A stretch of DNA of 10,045 nucleotides from Chloroflexota bacterium (GTDB lineage Bacteria > Chloroflexota > Dormibacteria > Aeolococcales > Aeolococcaceae). The stretch spans positions 1-10,045 of the forward strand of contig VBHE01000169.1 in the NCBI GenBank assembly GCA_005889515.1, written 5' to 3'. Below the pieces are notes generated by a model that had not been told where the DNA came from, ran no database searches, and saw only the letters and a program-made list of their open reading frames with translations. Positions 1 to 6,490 of the stretch are shown here, one piece after another (the stretch's first letter is position 1; every line of letters starts with the position of its first letter). A program made the translations under genes and the position numbers.

Positions 1-2
1 CG

Positions 3-341
3 GCTGCGCTCTACCCCGGTCGAAGCGCTGCCGAGGCGTTCGTGGACGCCGTCTACAACGACGTCCTCGGACGGTCGCCCGATAGCCAGGGTCTCGGCTA
101 CTGGGTGGCGCGCCTGAACGCGGGCGACCCCGCCTGGCACCTCGCCGCCTCGGTGGTGAAGAGCAACGAGGCGATGTCCAACCGCGTCGCCGACGACTAC
201 TGGCTCCTCCTCGGACGCGCCCCGGACGCGCAGGGCCTCAGCTCCTGGACGTCGCTCCTCCAGCACGGCACCCGGGATGAGACCCTGCTCGCCCAGCTCG
301 CCGGCTCGACGGAGTACTGGGACGACAGCCAGGCCTACTGA
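3..341 (+). CDS. DUF4214-repeat protein, C-terminal part (5' end outside window)
   Basis: The reading frame is open from the left edge (first full codon at 3) to TGA at 339-341, so only the C-terminal 112 residues are seen. Two tandem copies of a DUF4214-like unit are visible: one around nt 39-125 carrying VYNDVLGRSPDSQGLGYW, and one around nt 186-269 carrying LLLGRAPDAQGLSSW. The shared pattern is Y/W-x3-LGR-x-PD-x-QGL-x2-W-x3-L. DUF4214 units usually sit in secreted or surface proteins (S-layer-like, RTX-like or cell-wall associated), often at the C-terminus, but their function is unknown. No signal peptide or catalytic domain can be judged because the N-terminus is missing. An ATG is not needed inside the window; the GTG at 42 is internal. 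The gene converges on the recombinase gene and its last 7 bases overlap that gene's end. Confidence 0.75.
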   Translation, partial: AALYPGRSAAEAFVDAVYNDVLGRSPDSQGLGYWVARLNAGDPAWHLAASVVKSNEAMSNRVADDYWLLLGRAPDAQGLSSWTSLLQHGTRDETLLAQLAGSTEYWDDSQAY

Positions 342-1396
342 CCGCCGCCCTCGGGGGGTGCGGAGGCCTTCTCGGCGAGGTACTCGCCGAGCCGCTGGTA
401 GGCGGCGCGCTTGCGCTTGTCGGTGATCTCGGTGTAGACGCGGAGCGTCTCCAGGGTGGCGTGGCCGAGGACCTCCTGGACGAGCCGGACGTCGCCGTCG
501 GTCGCCTCGAGCAGGGTGGTCGCGGTGGTGTGACGGGCGCCGTGCGGGGTGCGCAGCTCGGCGATCAGGGCGAAGACGGCCGGGCCCTCGGCGGCGAGCC
601 GGCGGCGCAGCGCGGTCACCGCCCTGCGGGCGCCGTCGGTGGTGAGGCGGTTGCCTGGCGTCGCCCTGCCCCGGTCGAGCTCGGGGCGGGCGACGCTGAT
701 GAAGAGCGCGGGGCTGTCGTCGGGCCCCCGGCGGTCGAGGTACTCACGCACCGCCGCCAGGGCGCCGTCGGTCATGTACACGGTGCGGTGCTTGCCGCCC
801 TTGCCGAGCACCCGGAAGCCGTCGGCGCGGACATCGGTGCGGTCGAGCGCGCACGCCTCGGAGATGCGGCAGCCGGTGGCGATGAGCAGGTGGACGAGGG
901 CGCGGTCACGCAGGTCGCGAAGGCTCGCGGTGGGAAGCGCGGCGAGCAGCCGGGGCACGGTCTCGGTGGGGACGGGATGGGGGTCGCCGACGGTGTAGCG
1001 GGGCACCACCACCACCCGGCTGAGCTCCTCACCGGTCCAGCCCTCGTCGTACGCATAGGCGAGGAACCGGCGCAGCGCCACGAGCGCCCGGGCGCGGGTG
1101 CGCGCATGGGCGAGCACCTGGGCGAGGTCGATCTGGTAGCGGCGCAGCCGCTCGCGGTCGACCGCGGCGCAGAGGTCGTCGCCGAGCGGCTGGGTGCGCA
1201 TGTAGGCGACGAACTTGGCGAGATCCTGCCGGTAGGCGCGCACCGTGGTGATCGGCCGGTTGCGCTGCACGCGGAGGTTGTCGAGGAACTGCTCGACCTG
1301 GTCGGGGAGGGGGTCGCCGGGGCCGGGGACCTGCTCCGCCCACGTGGGGCGGCGCCCGCCGCCGCGGCCTCCGCCGCGCCGCCGCGTGGCGGCCAC
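335..1396 (-). CDS. Tyrosine recombinase / phage-type integrase (Xer-like)
   Basis: Predicted 353-residue site-specific DNA recombinase. An Arg/Gly-rich N-terminal tail (1-16) is followed by a SAM-like core-binding domain (about 30-118) with TTVRAYRQDLAKFVAYM. The catalytic domain (about 140-335) has all the expected residues: R177 in ATGCRISEA, K202 in GKGGKHRTV, H285 and R288 in HGARHTTAT, H312 in LGHATLET and the nucleophile Y321 in RVYTEI. Length and the arrangement of motifs fit XerC/XerD-like or integron/phage-type enzymes. The start is GTG at 1394-1396, five bases after the stop of the small upstream gene, so the two are probably cotranscribed. No tRNA, att-like direct repeat or other phage gene is visible nearby, so whether it serves chromosome dimer resolution or a mobile element is open. 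The gene appears intact and should be active. Confidence 0.9.
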   Translation of the reverse strand: MAATRRRGGGRGGGRRPTWAEQVPGPGDPLPDQVEQFLDNLRVQRNRPITTVRAYRQDLAKFVAYMRTQPLGDDLCAAVDRERLRRYQIDLAQVLAHARTRARALVALRRFLAYAYDEGWTGEELSRVVVVPRYTVGDPHPVPTETVPRLLAALPTASLRDLRDRALVHLLIATGCRISEACALDRTDVRADGFRVLGKGGKHRTVYMTDGALAAVREYLDRRGPDDSPALFISVARPELDRGRATPGNRLTTDGARRAVTALRRRLAAEGPAVFALIAELRTPHGARHTTATTLLEATDGDVRLVQEVLGHATLETLRVYTEITDKRKRAAYQRLGEYLAEKASAPPEGGGQ

Positions 1397-1401
1397 GGTG
1401 C

Positions 1402-1659
1402 TCAGGCGGCGCTGTCCTCGCGGGGCTGCAGCCCGGCCTCGGCGCAGTGGTCGGCGACGACGCGGCGGGCGACCAGCGTCATCTGCTCCTCGGGGAGCTC
1501 GACCGCGCCGTTGCGCGGGGCGATCGCCGCCTCGGCGGCGTCCATGGCGCTCCAGTGGAGCTCGCGGGGAGCGCCCTCAGGGAGCACCGCCCGGGTCGCC
1601 TCGAGCGCGATCTGCTCGATGCGGGCCCGCCGGTGGAGGTCGATGCGCCGGTCTGCCAT
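1402..1659 (-). CDS. Small hypothetical protein upstream of the recombinase
   Basis: An 85-residue protein that I do not recognise. It is rich in Ala, Arg and Glu, looks mostly helical, has one Cys near the C-terminus (VADHCAEAG), and has no membrane segment or clear helix-turn-helix. I chose the ATG at 1657-1659 over the GTG at 1675-1677 because a -10-like CATACT lies at 1668-1673, which would put the transcription start within a few bases of this ATG and make the GTG untranslated. It ends five bases before the recombinase start, so it is likely translated from the same message. A recombination directionality factor or an accessory protein is conceivable from position alone, but the sequence gives no direct support. 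The codon choice looks like that of its neighbours. Confidence 0.65.
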   Translation of the reverse strand: MADRRIDLHRRARIEQIALEATRAVLPEGAPRELHWSAMDAAEAAIAPRNGAVELPEEQMTLVARRVVADHCAEAGLQPREDSAA

Positions 1660-1660
1660 G

Positions 1661-1676
1661 ACGCGAAAGTATGGCA
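1661..1676 (-). promoter_or_regulatory. Candidate extended -10 promoter for the small gene and recombinase
   Basis: Read on the minus strand, TGCCATACT gives a TG-n extension followed by CATACT (1668-1673), with ATG only eight bases further on. This would give a leaderless or nearly leaderless transcript, common in high-GC bacteria. It lies in the 36-base gap between the ftsH stop and the small gene, so the recombinase pair could be expressed independently of ftsH. No convincing -35 is seen. It is a motif reading only. Confidence 0.35.
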
Positions 1677-1695
1677 CGGGCCGGACGGCGAGTCC

Positions 1696-3681
1696 TCAGC
1701 CTGTGGCGGCGCGGACCGGTGGCGACGTTGCGATGATCTGTACCTCGCCGTCGGCGTCTCGTCGCATCCCGACCACCCGCAGGATCTCCTCCTCGTCGAT
1801 GGAGTCCTCGGCGACCAGCGCCCGGGTGAGCTCGTCGAGCCGCCAGCGGTGCTCGGTGAGCAGCCCGCAGGCCTGGTCGAAGCAGCCGTCGACGATGCCG
1901 CGCACCTCGGCGTCGATGACCTCGGCGGTGGCCTCGCTGTAGGGCCGGGGGCCGCCGAAGGGCCGTGTCCCCTCGTCGTCCACGCCGAAGTTCAGCGGGC
2001 CCACCCTCTCGCTCATCCCGAAGCGCGCGACCATCTGGTGGGCGATCTGGGTGACCTGGCGCAGGTCGTTCTCGGCCCCGGTGGTGACCACCCCGTAGAC
2101 GACCTGCTCGGCGGCGCGCCCGCCGAGGGCGACGGTGATCCGCGCGCGCAGGTAGGTCTCGGGATAGTTCTGGCGGTCGTCGACCGGGCTCTGCACCGTC
2201 ACTCCGAGGGCCATGCCGCGGGGCACGATCGACACCTTGCGCACCGGGTCGGTCTCGGGGATGAGCAGCGCGAGAAGGGCGTGTCCGGACTCGTGGTACG
2301 CGGTGCGCTCCCGGTCCTTCGGGGTGAGGACGATGTGCCGGGCGGCGCCGAGGATGTTCTTCTCGAGCGCCTGGCTGAAGTCGGAGCGGGTGACCGCCTC
2401 GTGGCCGAGGCGGGCGGCGAGCAGCGCCGCCTCGTTGACGAGGTTGCGCAGCTCGGCGCCGACGAGGCCGGTGGTCTGGGCGGCGACGCCGTCGAGGTCG
2501 ACGTCCTCGGCGAGGGGCACCTCGCGGGTGTGGATGCGCAGGATCGCCGCCCGTCCCGCCCGGTCGGGCGGCTGGACCAGCACCCTGCGGTCGAAGCGCC
2601 CGGGGCGGAGCAGCGCCGCATCGAGGACGTCGGCGCGGTTGGTGGCGGCGAGGACGATCACCCCCTCGCGGGAGTCGAAGCCGTCCATCTCCGTGAGGAT
2701 CTGGTTGAGGGTCTGCTCCTGCTCGTCGGTGCCGCCCAGCCGCATCCCCGAGGCGCGGCTGCGGCCGATCGCGTCGAGCTCGTCGATGAAGACGATCGCC
2801 GGGGCGGCGGCGCGCGCCTTGGTGAAGAGGTCGCGGACCCGCGCGGCGCCGACCCCGACGATCATCTCGACGAACTCCGACGCGGAGATCGAGAAGAAGG
2901 CCACCCCCGCCTCGCCGGCGACGGCGCGGGCGAGCAGGGTCTTGCCGGTGCCCGGTGCGCCGACCAGGAGCACGCCCTTGGGGATGGTGCCGCCGAGGCG
3001 CTGATATTTCTGCGGCTCGCGGAGGAAGTCGACGACCTCCTCGAGCTCCTGCTTCGCCTCCTCGATCCCGGCGACGTCGGCGAAGGTGGTGCGCGGCCGC
3101 TCGGGGTCGTAGAGGCGCGCCTGGCTCTTCCCGATCCCGAAGACCCCGCCGGCGCCCGCGCCCGCGCTCCGCCGGATGATGAGCAGGAAGAGCCCCGCGA
3201 AGAGGAGGGTGGGCCCGAAGCTCTCGAGCAGCAGGAGGAAGGTGCTCGTCGAGGGCGGGTTGGCGCTGACCTGCACGTGGTGCTCCTCGAGGATGGACTC
3301 GAGGTTGTCACCGTTGGGTCCGCCCGCGAAGGCGGGGCGCTCGGTGTGGAAGTCGACGGAGCTGTCGCTGCTGCCCGGGGCGCTCACCGGCTTCTTGGCG
3401 TGGCCGTCGATGCTCTCGGCGGTGCCGGTGACGCCGACCACGTTGTCGCTCGTCACCTGTGCCTTGAAGGTGGAGTAGGGGATGGTCACGCGGTGGGTGC
3501 CCCCCTGCCCGGGCGCGAAGTTGGCGATGAGGATGTTGGCGACCAGCAGCCCCCCGAGGAAGATCCACCACTTCCAGGAGCGCCACAGGGGTGGCCGGCG
3601 CGCAGGACCGGAAGGGGGGGTGCCGGCAGGAGGGGGACCGGAGCCCGGCTGCTTGCCCCAGCGGGGCGGCGCCGCGGACAT
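1696..3681 (-). CDS. ftsH: ATP-dependent zinc metalloprotease FtsH
   Basis: A 661-residue membrane-bound AAA+ protease that unfolds and degrades misassembled membrane proteins and some cytosolic regulators. Order of parts: Pro-rich cytoplasmic tail (1-33); TM1 (about 38-55, WWIFLGGLLVANILIANF); extracytoplasmic domain (about 56-146); TM2 (about 147-169); AAA+ module with Walker A GAPGTGKT (241-248), Walker B VFIDELDAIG (297-306) and second region of homology with TNR (347-349) and RPGRFDR (359-365); M41 protease domain with zinc motif HESGH (463-467) and third ligand D539 in TTGAENDL. Start ATG at 3679-3681 gives a normal N-terminus. The pore-loop segment reads FVEMIVGVG (270-278), with Ile in place of the aromatic Phe usual for FtsH. 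It lies 30 bases downstream of the antiporter gene on the same strand. The long Pro-rich leader before TM1 is longer than in E. coli FtsH. Confidence 0.97.
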   Translation of the reverse strand: MSAAPPRWGKQPGSGPPPAGTPPSGPARRPPLWRSWKWWIFLGGLLVANILIANFAPGQGGTHRVTIPYSTFKAQVTSDNVVGVTGTAESIDGHAKKPVSAPGSSDSSVDFHTERPAFAGGPNGDNLESILEEHHVQVSANPPSTSTFLLLLESFGPTLLFAGLFLLIIRRSAGAGAGGVFGIGKSQARLYDPERPRTTFADVAGIEEAKQELEEVVDFLREPQKYQRLGGTIPKGVLLVGAPGTGKTLLARAVAGEAGVAFFSISASEFVEMIVGVGAARVRDLFTKARAAAPAIVFIDELDAIGRSRASGMRLGGTDEQEQTLNQILTEMDGFDSREGVIVLAATNRADVLDAALLRPGRFDRRVLVQPPDRAGRAAILRIHTREVPLAEDVDLDGVAAQTTGLVGAELRNLVNEAALLAARLGHEAVTRSDFSQALEKNILGAARHIVLTPKDRERTAYHESGHALLALLIPETDPVRKVSIVPRGMALGVTVQSPVDDRQNYPETYLRARITVALGGRAAEQVVYGVVTTGAENDLRQVTQIAHQMVARFGMSERVGPLNFGVDDEGTRPFGGPRPYSEATAEVIDAEVRGIVDGCFDQACGLLTEHRWRLDELTRALVAEDSIDEEEILRVVGMRRDADGEVQIIATSPPVRAATG

Positions 3682-3711
3682 GGCCTGCAGCCTAGCAGGA
3701 TGCGGGCCGGA

Positions 3712-5358
3712 TCAGACCTCGGCGTGGGCCGCCGGCGGCGCTGTGGCGGGCGCCGCCGCCCGGCGGCGCATCGGGAGAAAGAGGGCGAGCAGCATGCCGA
3801 CCGCGGTGAGACCGGCGGTGAGCAGGAAGAGGTCGGCGATGGCGCTCCCGAAGATCTGCAGCCCCACGCTGTTGGCGAGGCCGATGGCTCCCGGCTGGCC
3901 GTGGTCGGCAACGCTCTGGAGCTGCGGCGAGCCGGGGGCCACCGCTGGGAGCAGGGCGGAGCGGTCGCTCAGCTGCTGGGCCTGCTGGGTGGTCAGGAGC
4001 GCGGTGAGCAGGGCGAGCCCGAGCGCCGACGACACCCGCAGCACGATGTTGTTGAGGGCGCTCGCCCGGCTCACCAGCCGCAGCGGGAGCACCGAGATCG
4101 ATCCGGCCATGATCGGCATGAAGGCGAGACCGGTGCCGAGGTTGCGCAGCGCGAGCCAGACCATGAACTGTCCGCGGCTGGTGTCGGTGTTCATGACGTG
4201 CATGAGGTAGGTGCTCCAGGCCACGATGCCGAGCCCGATCACCGCCGGCCATCGCGCGCCGATGCGGTCGTAGAGCCAGCCGGAGATCGGCATCATGATC
4301 ACCGTCACCACCGCGGGCGCGAGCAGCAGCAGGCCGGTGTCGAACGCCCCCAGGCCGTCGCCGCGCTGGAGGAAGAGGGGGATGTAGAAGAGGCCGCTGA
4401 AGAGCCCGATGGAGAGGATGGCGACGAGCAGGGCGGAGATCGTGTAGGTGCCCGACCTGAAGACCCGCAGGTCGAGCATCGGCTCGGCGACGGAGAGCTC
4501 GACGACGACGAAGAGGGCGAGGCTCAGCAGCCCGACCGTGATGAGGCCGAGGGTGGGGTACGAGGTCCAGTGCCAGGTCTCCCCCTCGGAGAGCGCGAGC
4601 AGCAGCGCGAAGAGGCCGGTCGCGATGGTGAGGAACCCGAGGTAGTCGAAGCGCTGACCGGGGATCTTCGGGAAGCGGGGGAGGAGCATGAAGGAGAGCA
4701 CCGCGGCGACGATGCCGATCGGGACGTTGATGTAGAAGATGAGCCGCCAGCTGACGTACTGGACGAGATAGCCGCCGATCGTGGGGCCGATCGCCGGCGC
4801 CACCACCACGCCGAACCCGTAGAGGCCCATCGCCGCCCCCAGCTTCTCGCGCGGCACCATCCGGTAGACCATCGCCTGGGAGACCGCGGGGAGCAGGCCG
4901 CCGCCGATCGCCTGGAAGATGCGGAAGCCGATGAGGACGTTGAGCCCGGAGGCCAGCCCGCAGAGCGCCGAACCGACGACGAAGAGGATGAGCGCCGCGT
5001 TCTGGACGCGGTCGAGGCCGTAGCGGTCGCCGAGCCACCCGGTGAGCGGGGTCACGATGCCGAGTGCCAGGGTGTACGCGGTCGCCACCCACTGCACCTG
5101 GTCGGTCGACGCCCCGAACTCGTTCTGGAGCCGGGGGATGGCGACGTTGACGATGCTGGTGTCGAGCACCGCCATGAAGCTGCCGATCATGACGATCAGC
5201 AGCGGCCCCATCCAGCCGCGGCCCTCGAGCGTGTCGGTGGCCGGCGCCGGGGGGGCGGGGGCCCGCGCGGGGGGCGGCGCAGGAGCGGGCGCGGCGGGCC
5301 GGGTGCGCTGCGGGGGCCGGGCGCCCACCGGGCGTGGCCGCACCGCCGCTGATCTCAC
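3712..5358 (-). CDS. DHA2-family (EmrB/QacA-type) MFS multidrug/proton antiporter
   Basis: A 548-residue inner-membrane transporter predicted to export drugs or other amphiphilic compounds in exchange for protons. After a Pro/Ala/Arg-rich tail (1-48) comes TM1 ending in the DHA motif LDTSIVNVAIP (65-75). Motif A is GWLGDRYGLDRV (107-118), and the antiporter signature motif C follows in TM5 as APAIGPTIGGYL (187-198). Hydrophobic segments continue to about 528, consistent with the 14-TM DHA2 family. The C-terminal tail is again Ala/Pro-rich. The start is uncertain: GTG at 5356-5358 gives the full tail, whereas ATG at residue 50 would begin right at TM1, so I keep the longer form. It is divergent from a MarR regulator, the usual arrangement for a repressed efflux pump. 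Substrate cannot be told. No EmrA-like adaptor gene is present. Confidence 0.9.
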   Translation of the reverse strand: MRSAAVRPRPVGARPPQRTRPAAPAPAPPPARAPAPPAPATDTLEGRGWMGPLLIVMIGSFMAVLDTSIVNVAIPRLQNEFGASTDQVQWVATAYTLALGIVTPLTGWLGDRYGLDRVQNAALILFVVGSALCGLASGLNVLIGFRIFQAIGGGLLPAVSQAMVYRMVPREKLGAAMGLYGFGVVVAPAIGPTIGGYLVQYVSWRLIFYINVPIGIVAAVLSFMLLPRFPKIPGQRFDYLGFLTIATGLFALLLALSEGETWHWTSYPTLGLITVGLLSLALFVVVELSVAEPMLDLRVFRSGTYTISALLVAILSIGLFSGLFYIPLFLQRGDGLGAFDTGLLLLAPAVVTVIMMPISGWLYDRIGARWPAVIGLGIVAWSTYLMHVMNTDTSRGQFMVWLALRNLGTGLAFMPIMAGSISVLPLRLVSRASALNNIVLRVSSALGLALLTALLTTQQAQQLSDRSALLPAVAPGSPQLQSVADHGQPGAIGLANSVGLQIFGSAIADLFLLTAGLTAVGMLLALFLPMRRRAAAPATAPPAAHAEV

Positions 5359-5417
5359 ACGCGCCGCCCCGCTCGTTCCCGTTCCCCCCGGAAGCCTGTA
5401 TCCACCAGGTAATTGGT

Positions 5418-5428
5418 TGTACGATACA
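5418..5428. promoter_or_regulatory. Candidate MarR operator between antiporter and regulator
   Basis: TGTA-CGA-TACA is an inverted repeat with four-base arms and a three-base centre, in the 80-base gap between the divergent antiporter (start 5358) and marR-like gene (start about 5439). It overlaps TACGAT (5420-5425), a possible -10 for the + strand gene. An AT-richer stretch (5411-5429) stands out in otherwise GC-rich sequence. MarR repressors commonly bind such inverted repeats over their own promoter. The arms are short, so chance is not excluded. Confidence 0.4.
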
Positions 5429-5438
5429 TGAGTTGCGT

Positions 5439-5909
5439 GTGATCGACACCATCGAGACCGAGATGGCGGTGCTGGCGCGGTCGCTCGAGCTGCTGCGCCG
5501 GCGCGGCCGGATCCATCGCGAGATGGACCGGGCCGGCTACCTGCTCCTCCGCACCCTCGAGGAGACCGGGCCGCTCCCGATCAGCCAGCTCGCCGATCGG
5601 GTCGGGCTCGACGCCTCGACGGTGACCCGCCAGGTCGCCGCGCTCGAGGGCGACGGCTTCGCCGAGCGGCGTGTGGACCCCGCCGACCGCCGCTGCTGCC
5701 TCGTCCAGCCGAGCGACCGCGGCCGCCGGTTGATGGGCGAGGTGCAGCGGCAGCGGCGCGAGCGCTTCGAGGAGCTCCTCTCCGGGTGGAGCGACGCCGA
5801 CCGCGCCGACCTCGCCCGGCTGCTGGCGCGGCTCAACCGCTCGATCAACGTCCCCGCCCACGAGGGCGACGCCGCCGAGGCCATCCGGGGTCGCGTTGAC
5901 GCCCGCTGA
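5439..5909 (+). CDS. MarR-family transcriptional regulator
   Basis: A winged helix-turn-helix regulator of about 156 residues, probably a dimeric repressor that responds to a small ligand. The recognition region is ISQLADRVGLDASTVTRQV followed by ALEGDGFAERRVDPADRR. The wing has the DPADRR...SDRGR pattern typical of MarR (D-x-R-x5-L-T-x-x-G region). Flanking helices form the dimerisation part. I chose GTG at 5439-5441 because the candidate -10 (5420-5425) lies just upstream. The frame is open further 5' (to 5334), but that would run through the intergenic promoter region; TTG at 5433 and ATG at 5463 are alternatives. Divergent orientation from the DHA2 antiporter suggests it controls that pump and itself. 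Its last codons contain the -35 of the next operon's promoter. Confidence 0.88.
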   Translation: MIDTIETEMAVLARSLELLRRRGRIHREMDRAGYLLLRTLEETGPLPISQLADRVGLDASTVTRQVAALEGDGFAERRVDPADRRCCLVQPSDRGRRLMGEVQRQRRERFEELLSGWSDADRADLARLLARLNRSINVPAHEGDAAEAIRGRVDAR

Positions 5910-5924
5910 ACCGGGGAGTACGAT
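5896..5924 (+). promoter_or_regulatory. Sigma-70-type promoter of the sulfur-relay operon
   Basis: TTGACG (5896-5901) and TACGAT (5919-5924) are separated by exactly 17 bases, five and four matches to the consensus hexamers respectively. The -35 lies in the last codons of the marR-like gene. The expected start of transcription is near 5931, leaving a leader of about 77 bases before the rrf2-like ATG at 6008. It is the best promoter match in the window. Confidence 0.75.
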
Positions 5925-5948
5925 TGCTGACAGAGGAGGTCAACAATC
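5922..5948. promoter_or_regulatory. 27-bp inverted repeat, predicted Rrf2 operator
   Basis: Left arm GATTGCTGAC (5922-5931) and right arm GTCAACAATC (5939-5948) match as reverse complements at nine of ten positions, around a seven-base centre AGAGGAG. The repeat overlaps the end of the -10 and the expected transcription start, ideal for repression. Position directly upstream of an Rrf2-family gene and the length and symmetry fit binding by an Rrf2 dimer, as known for IscR, NsrR and CymR relatives. Autoregulation is inferred. Confidence 0.65.
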
Positions 5949-6007
5949 CAACCCCACTGTCCGTCGCGTCACCGGCGTCCGCCCCTGATCGTCCTCGAGG
6001 TTCCCGG

Positions 6008-6490
6008 ATGAAGATCAGCATGAAGGCGGACTACGGCATCCGCGCCCTTCTCGACCTCGCCGAGCGCTTCGGCGACGCGCCGGTCCCGAGCCACGACATC
6101 GCCGCCCGCCAGCACGTGCCCGGCCCCTTCCTCGACCAGCTGCTCATGACCCTGCGCCGTGCCGGGCTGGTGCGCAGCACCCGGGGGCCGCGCGGCGGTC
6201 ACACGCTCTCGCACCCTCCCGAGGAGGTGACCCTGGGCCAGGCGATCGACATCCTCGAGGGACAGGCCGCGCAGATGGAGTGCTTCTCCGCGCCGGAGAC
6301 CTGCGAGCACAGCTTCGGCTGCCCGATCCGCAGCGCGCTGCTCCGCGCCGAGGACGCGATGCGCGAGGTGCTCGACGGCACCACCCTCGCGGACATGGTG
6401 CTCGACCGCCGCCGGCAGGGCGTCTTCCACGGCATCTACAAGCCGCTGCCCACCACCGGGCCCGCGCTGCCGACCGGAGGCGCGTCGTGA
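6008..6490 (+). CDS. Rrf2-family transcriptional regulator with three-cysteine Fe-S motif
   Basis: A 160-residue winged-helix regulator of the IscR/NsrR/CymR family. It opens with MKISMKADYGIRALLDLAE, the typical Rrf2 N-terminus, then the HTH with SHDIAARQHVPGPFLDQLL and the wing STRGPRGGHTLS. The cysteines C92, C99 and C105 (ECFSAPETCEHSFGCPIR) match the position of the [2Fe-2S] or [4Fe-4S] ligands in Fe-S-binding family members, so iron-sulfur, redox, NO or sulfur status is the likely signal. ATG at 6008 is chosen because family homology starts there and GAGG lies seven bases upstream; a TTG at 5924 in the same frame falls inside the promoter. Its stop overlaps the next gene's GTG by four bases, so it is the first gene of the operon and likely controls it through the 5922-5948 repeat. 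Confidence 0.92.
   Translation: MKISMKADYGIRALLDLAERFGDAPVPSHDIAARQHVPGPFLDQLLMTLRRAGLVRSTRGPRGGHTLSHPPEEVTLGQAIDILEGQAAQMECFSAPETCEHSFGCPIRSALLRAEDAMREVLDGTTLADMVLDRRRQGVFHGIYKPLPTTGPALPTGGAS

Noticed and set aside
335..1677. An integrated phage or genomic island
   Set aside because: Only the recombinase suggests it. There is no tRNA, no visible att repeat, no phage gene, and base composition looks the same as the surroundings.
461..1942. A 493-codon + strand frame across the recombinase and small gene
   Set aside because: It is antisense to the recombinase with its full catalytic set; the product is low-complexity with no recognisable domain.
1447..5352. A 1301-codon open frame on the + strand, antisense to ftsH and the antiporter
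   Set aside because: The translation is rich in Asp, Glu, Arg, Gly and Ala with no domain, and it lies fully opposite two unmistakable genes. Long antisense frames are expected where third codon positions are nearly all G or C.
3692..5452. A 586-codon minus-strand frame overlapping the antiporter
   Set aside because: It is a +1 shadow of the antiporter gene with a Pro/Arg/His-rich product and no membrane segments, whereas the frame at 3712-5358 shows all DHA2 motifs.
5924..6007. A longer Rrf2 protein starting at TTG 5924
   Set aside because: The TTG lies in the -10 and operator, and the extra 28 residues have no Rrf2 similarity; the family starts at ATG 6008 with a Shine-Dalgarno-like GAGG.
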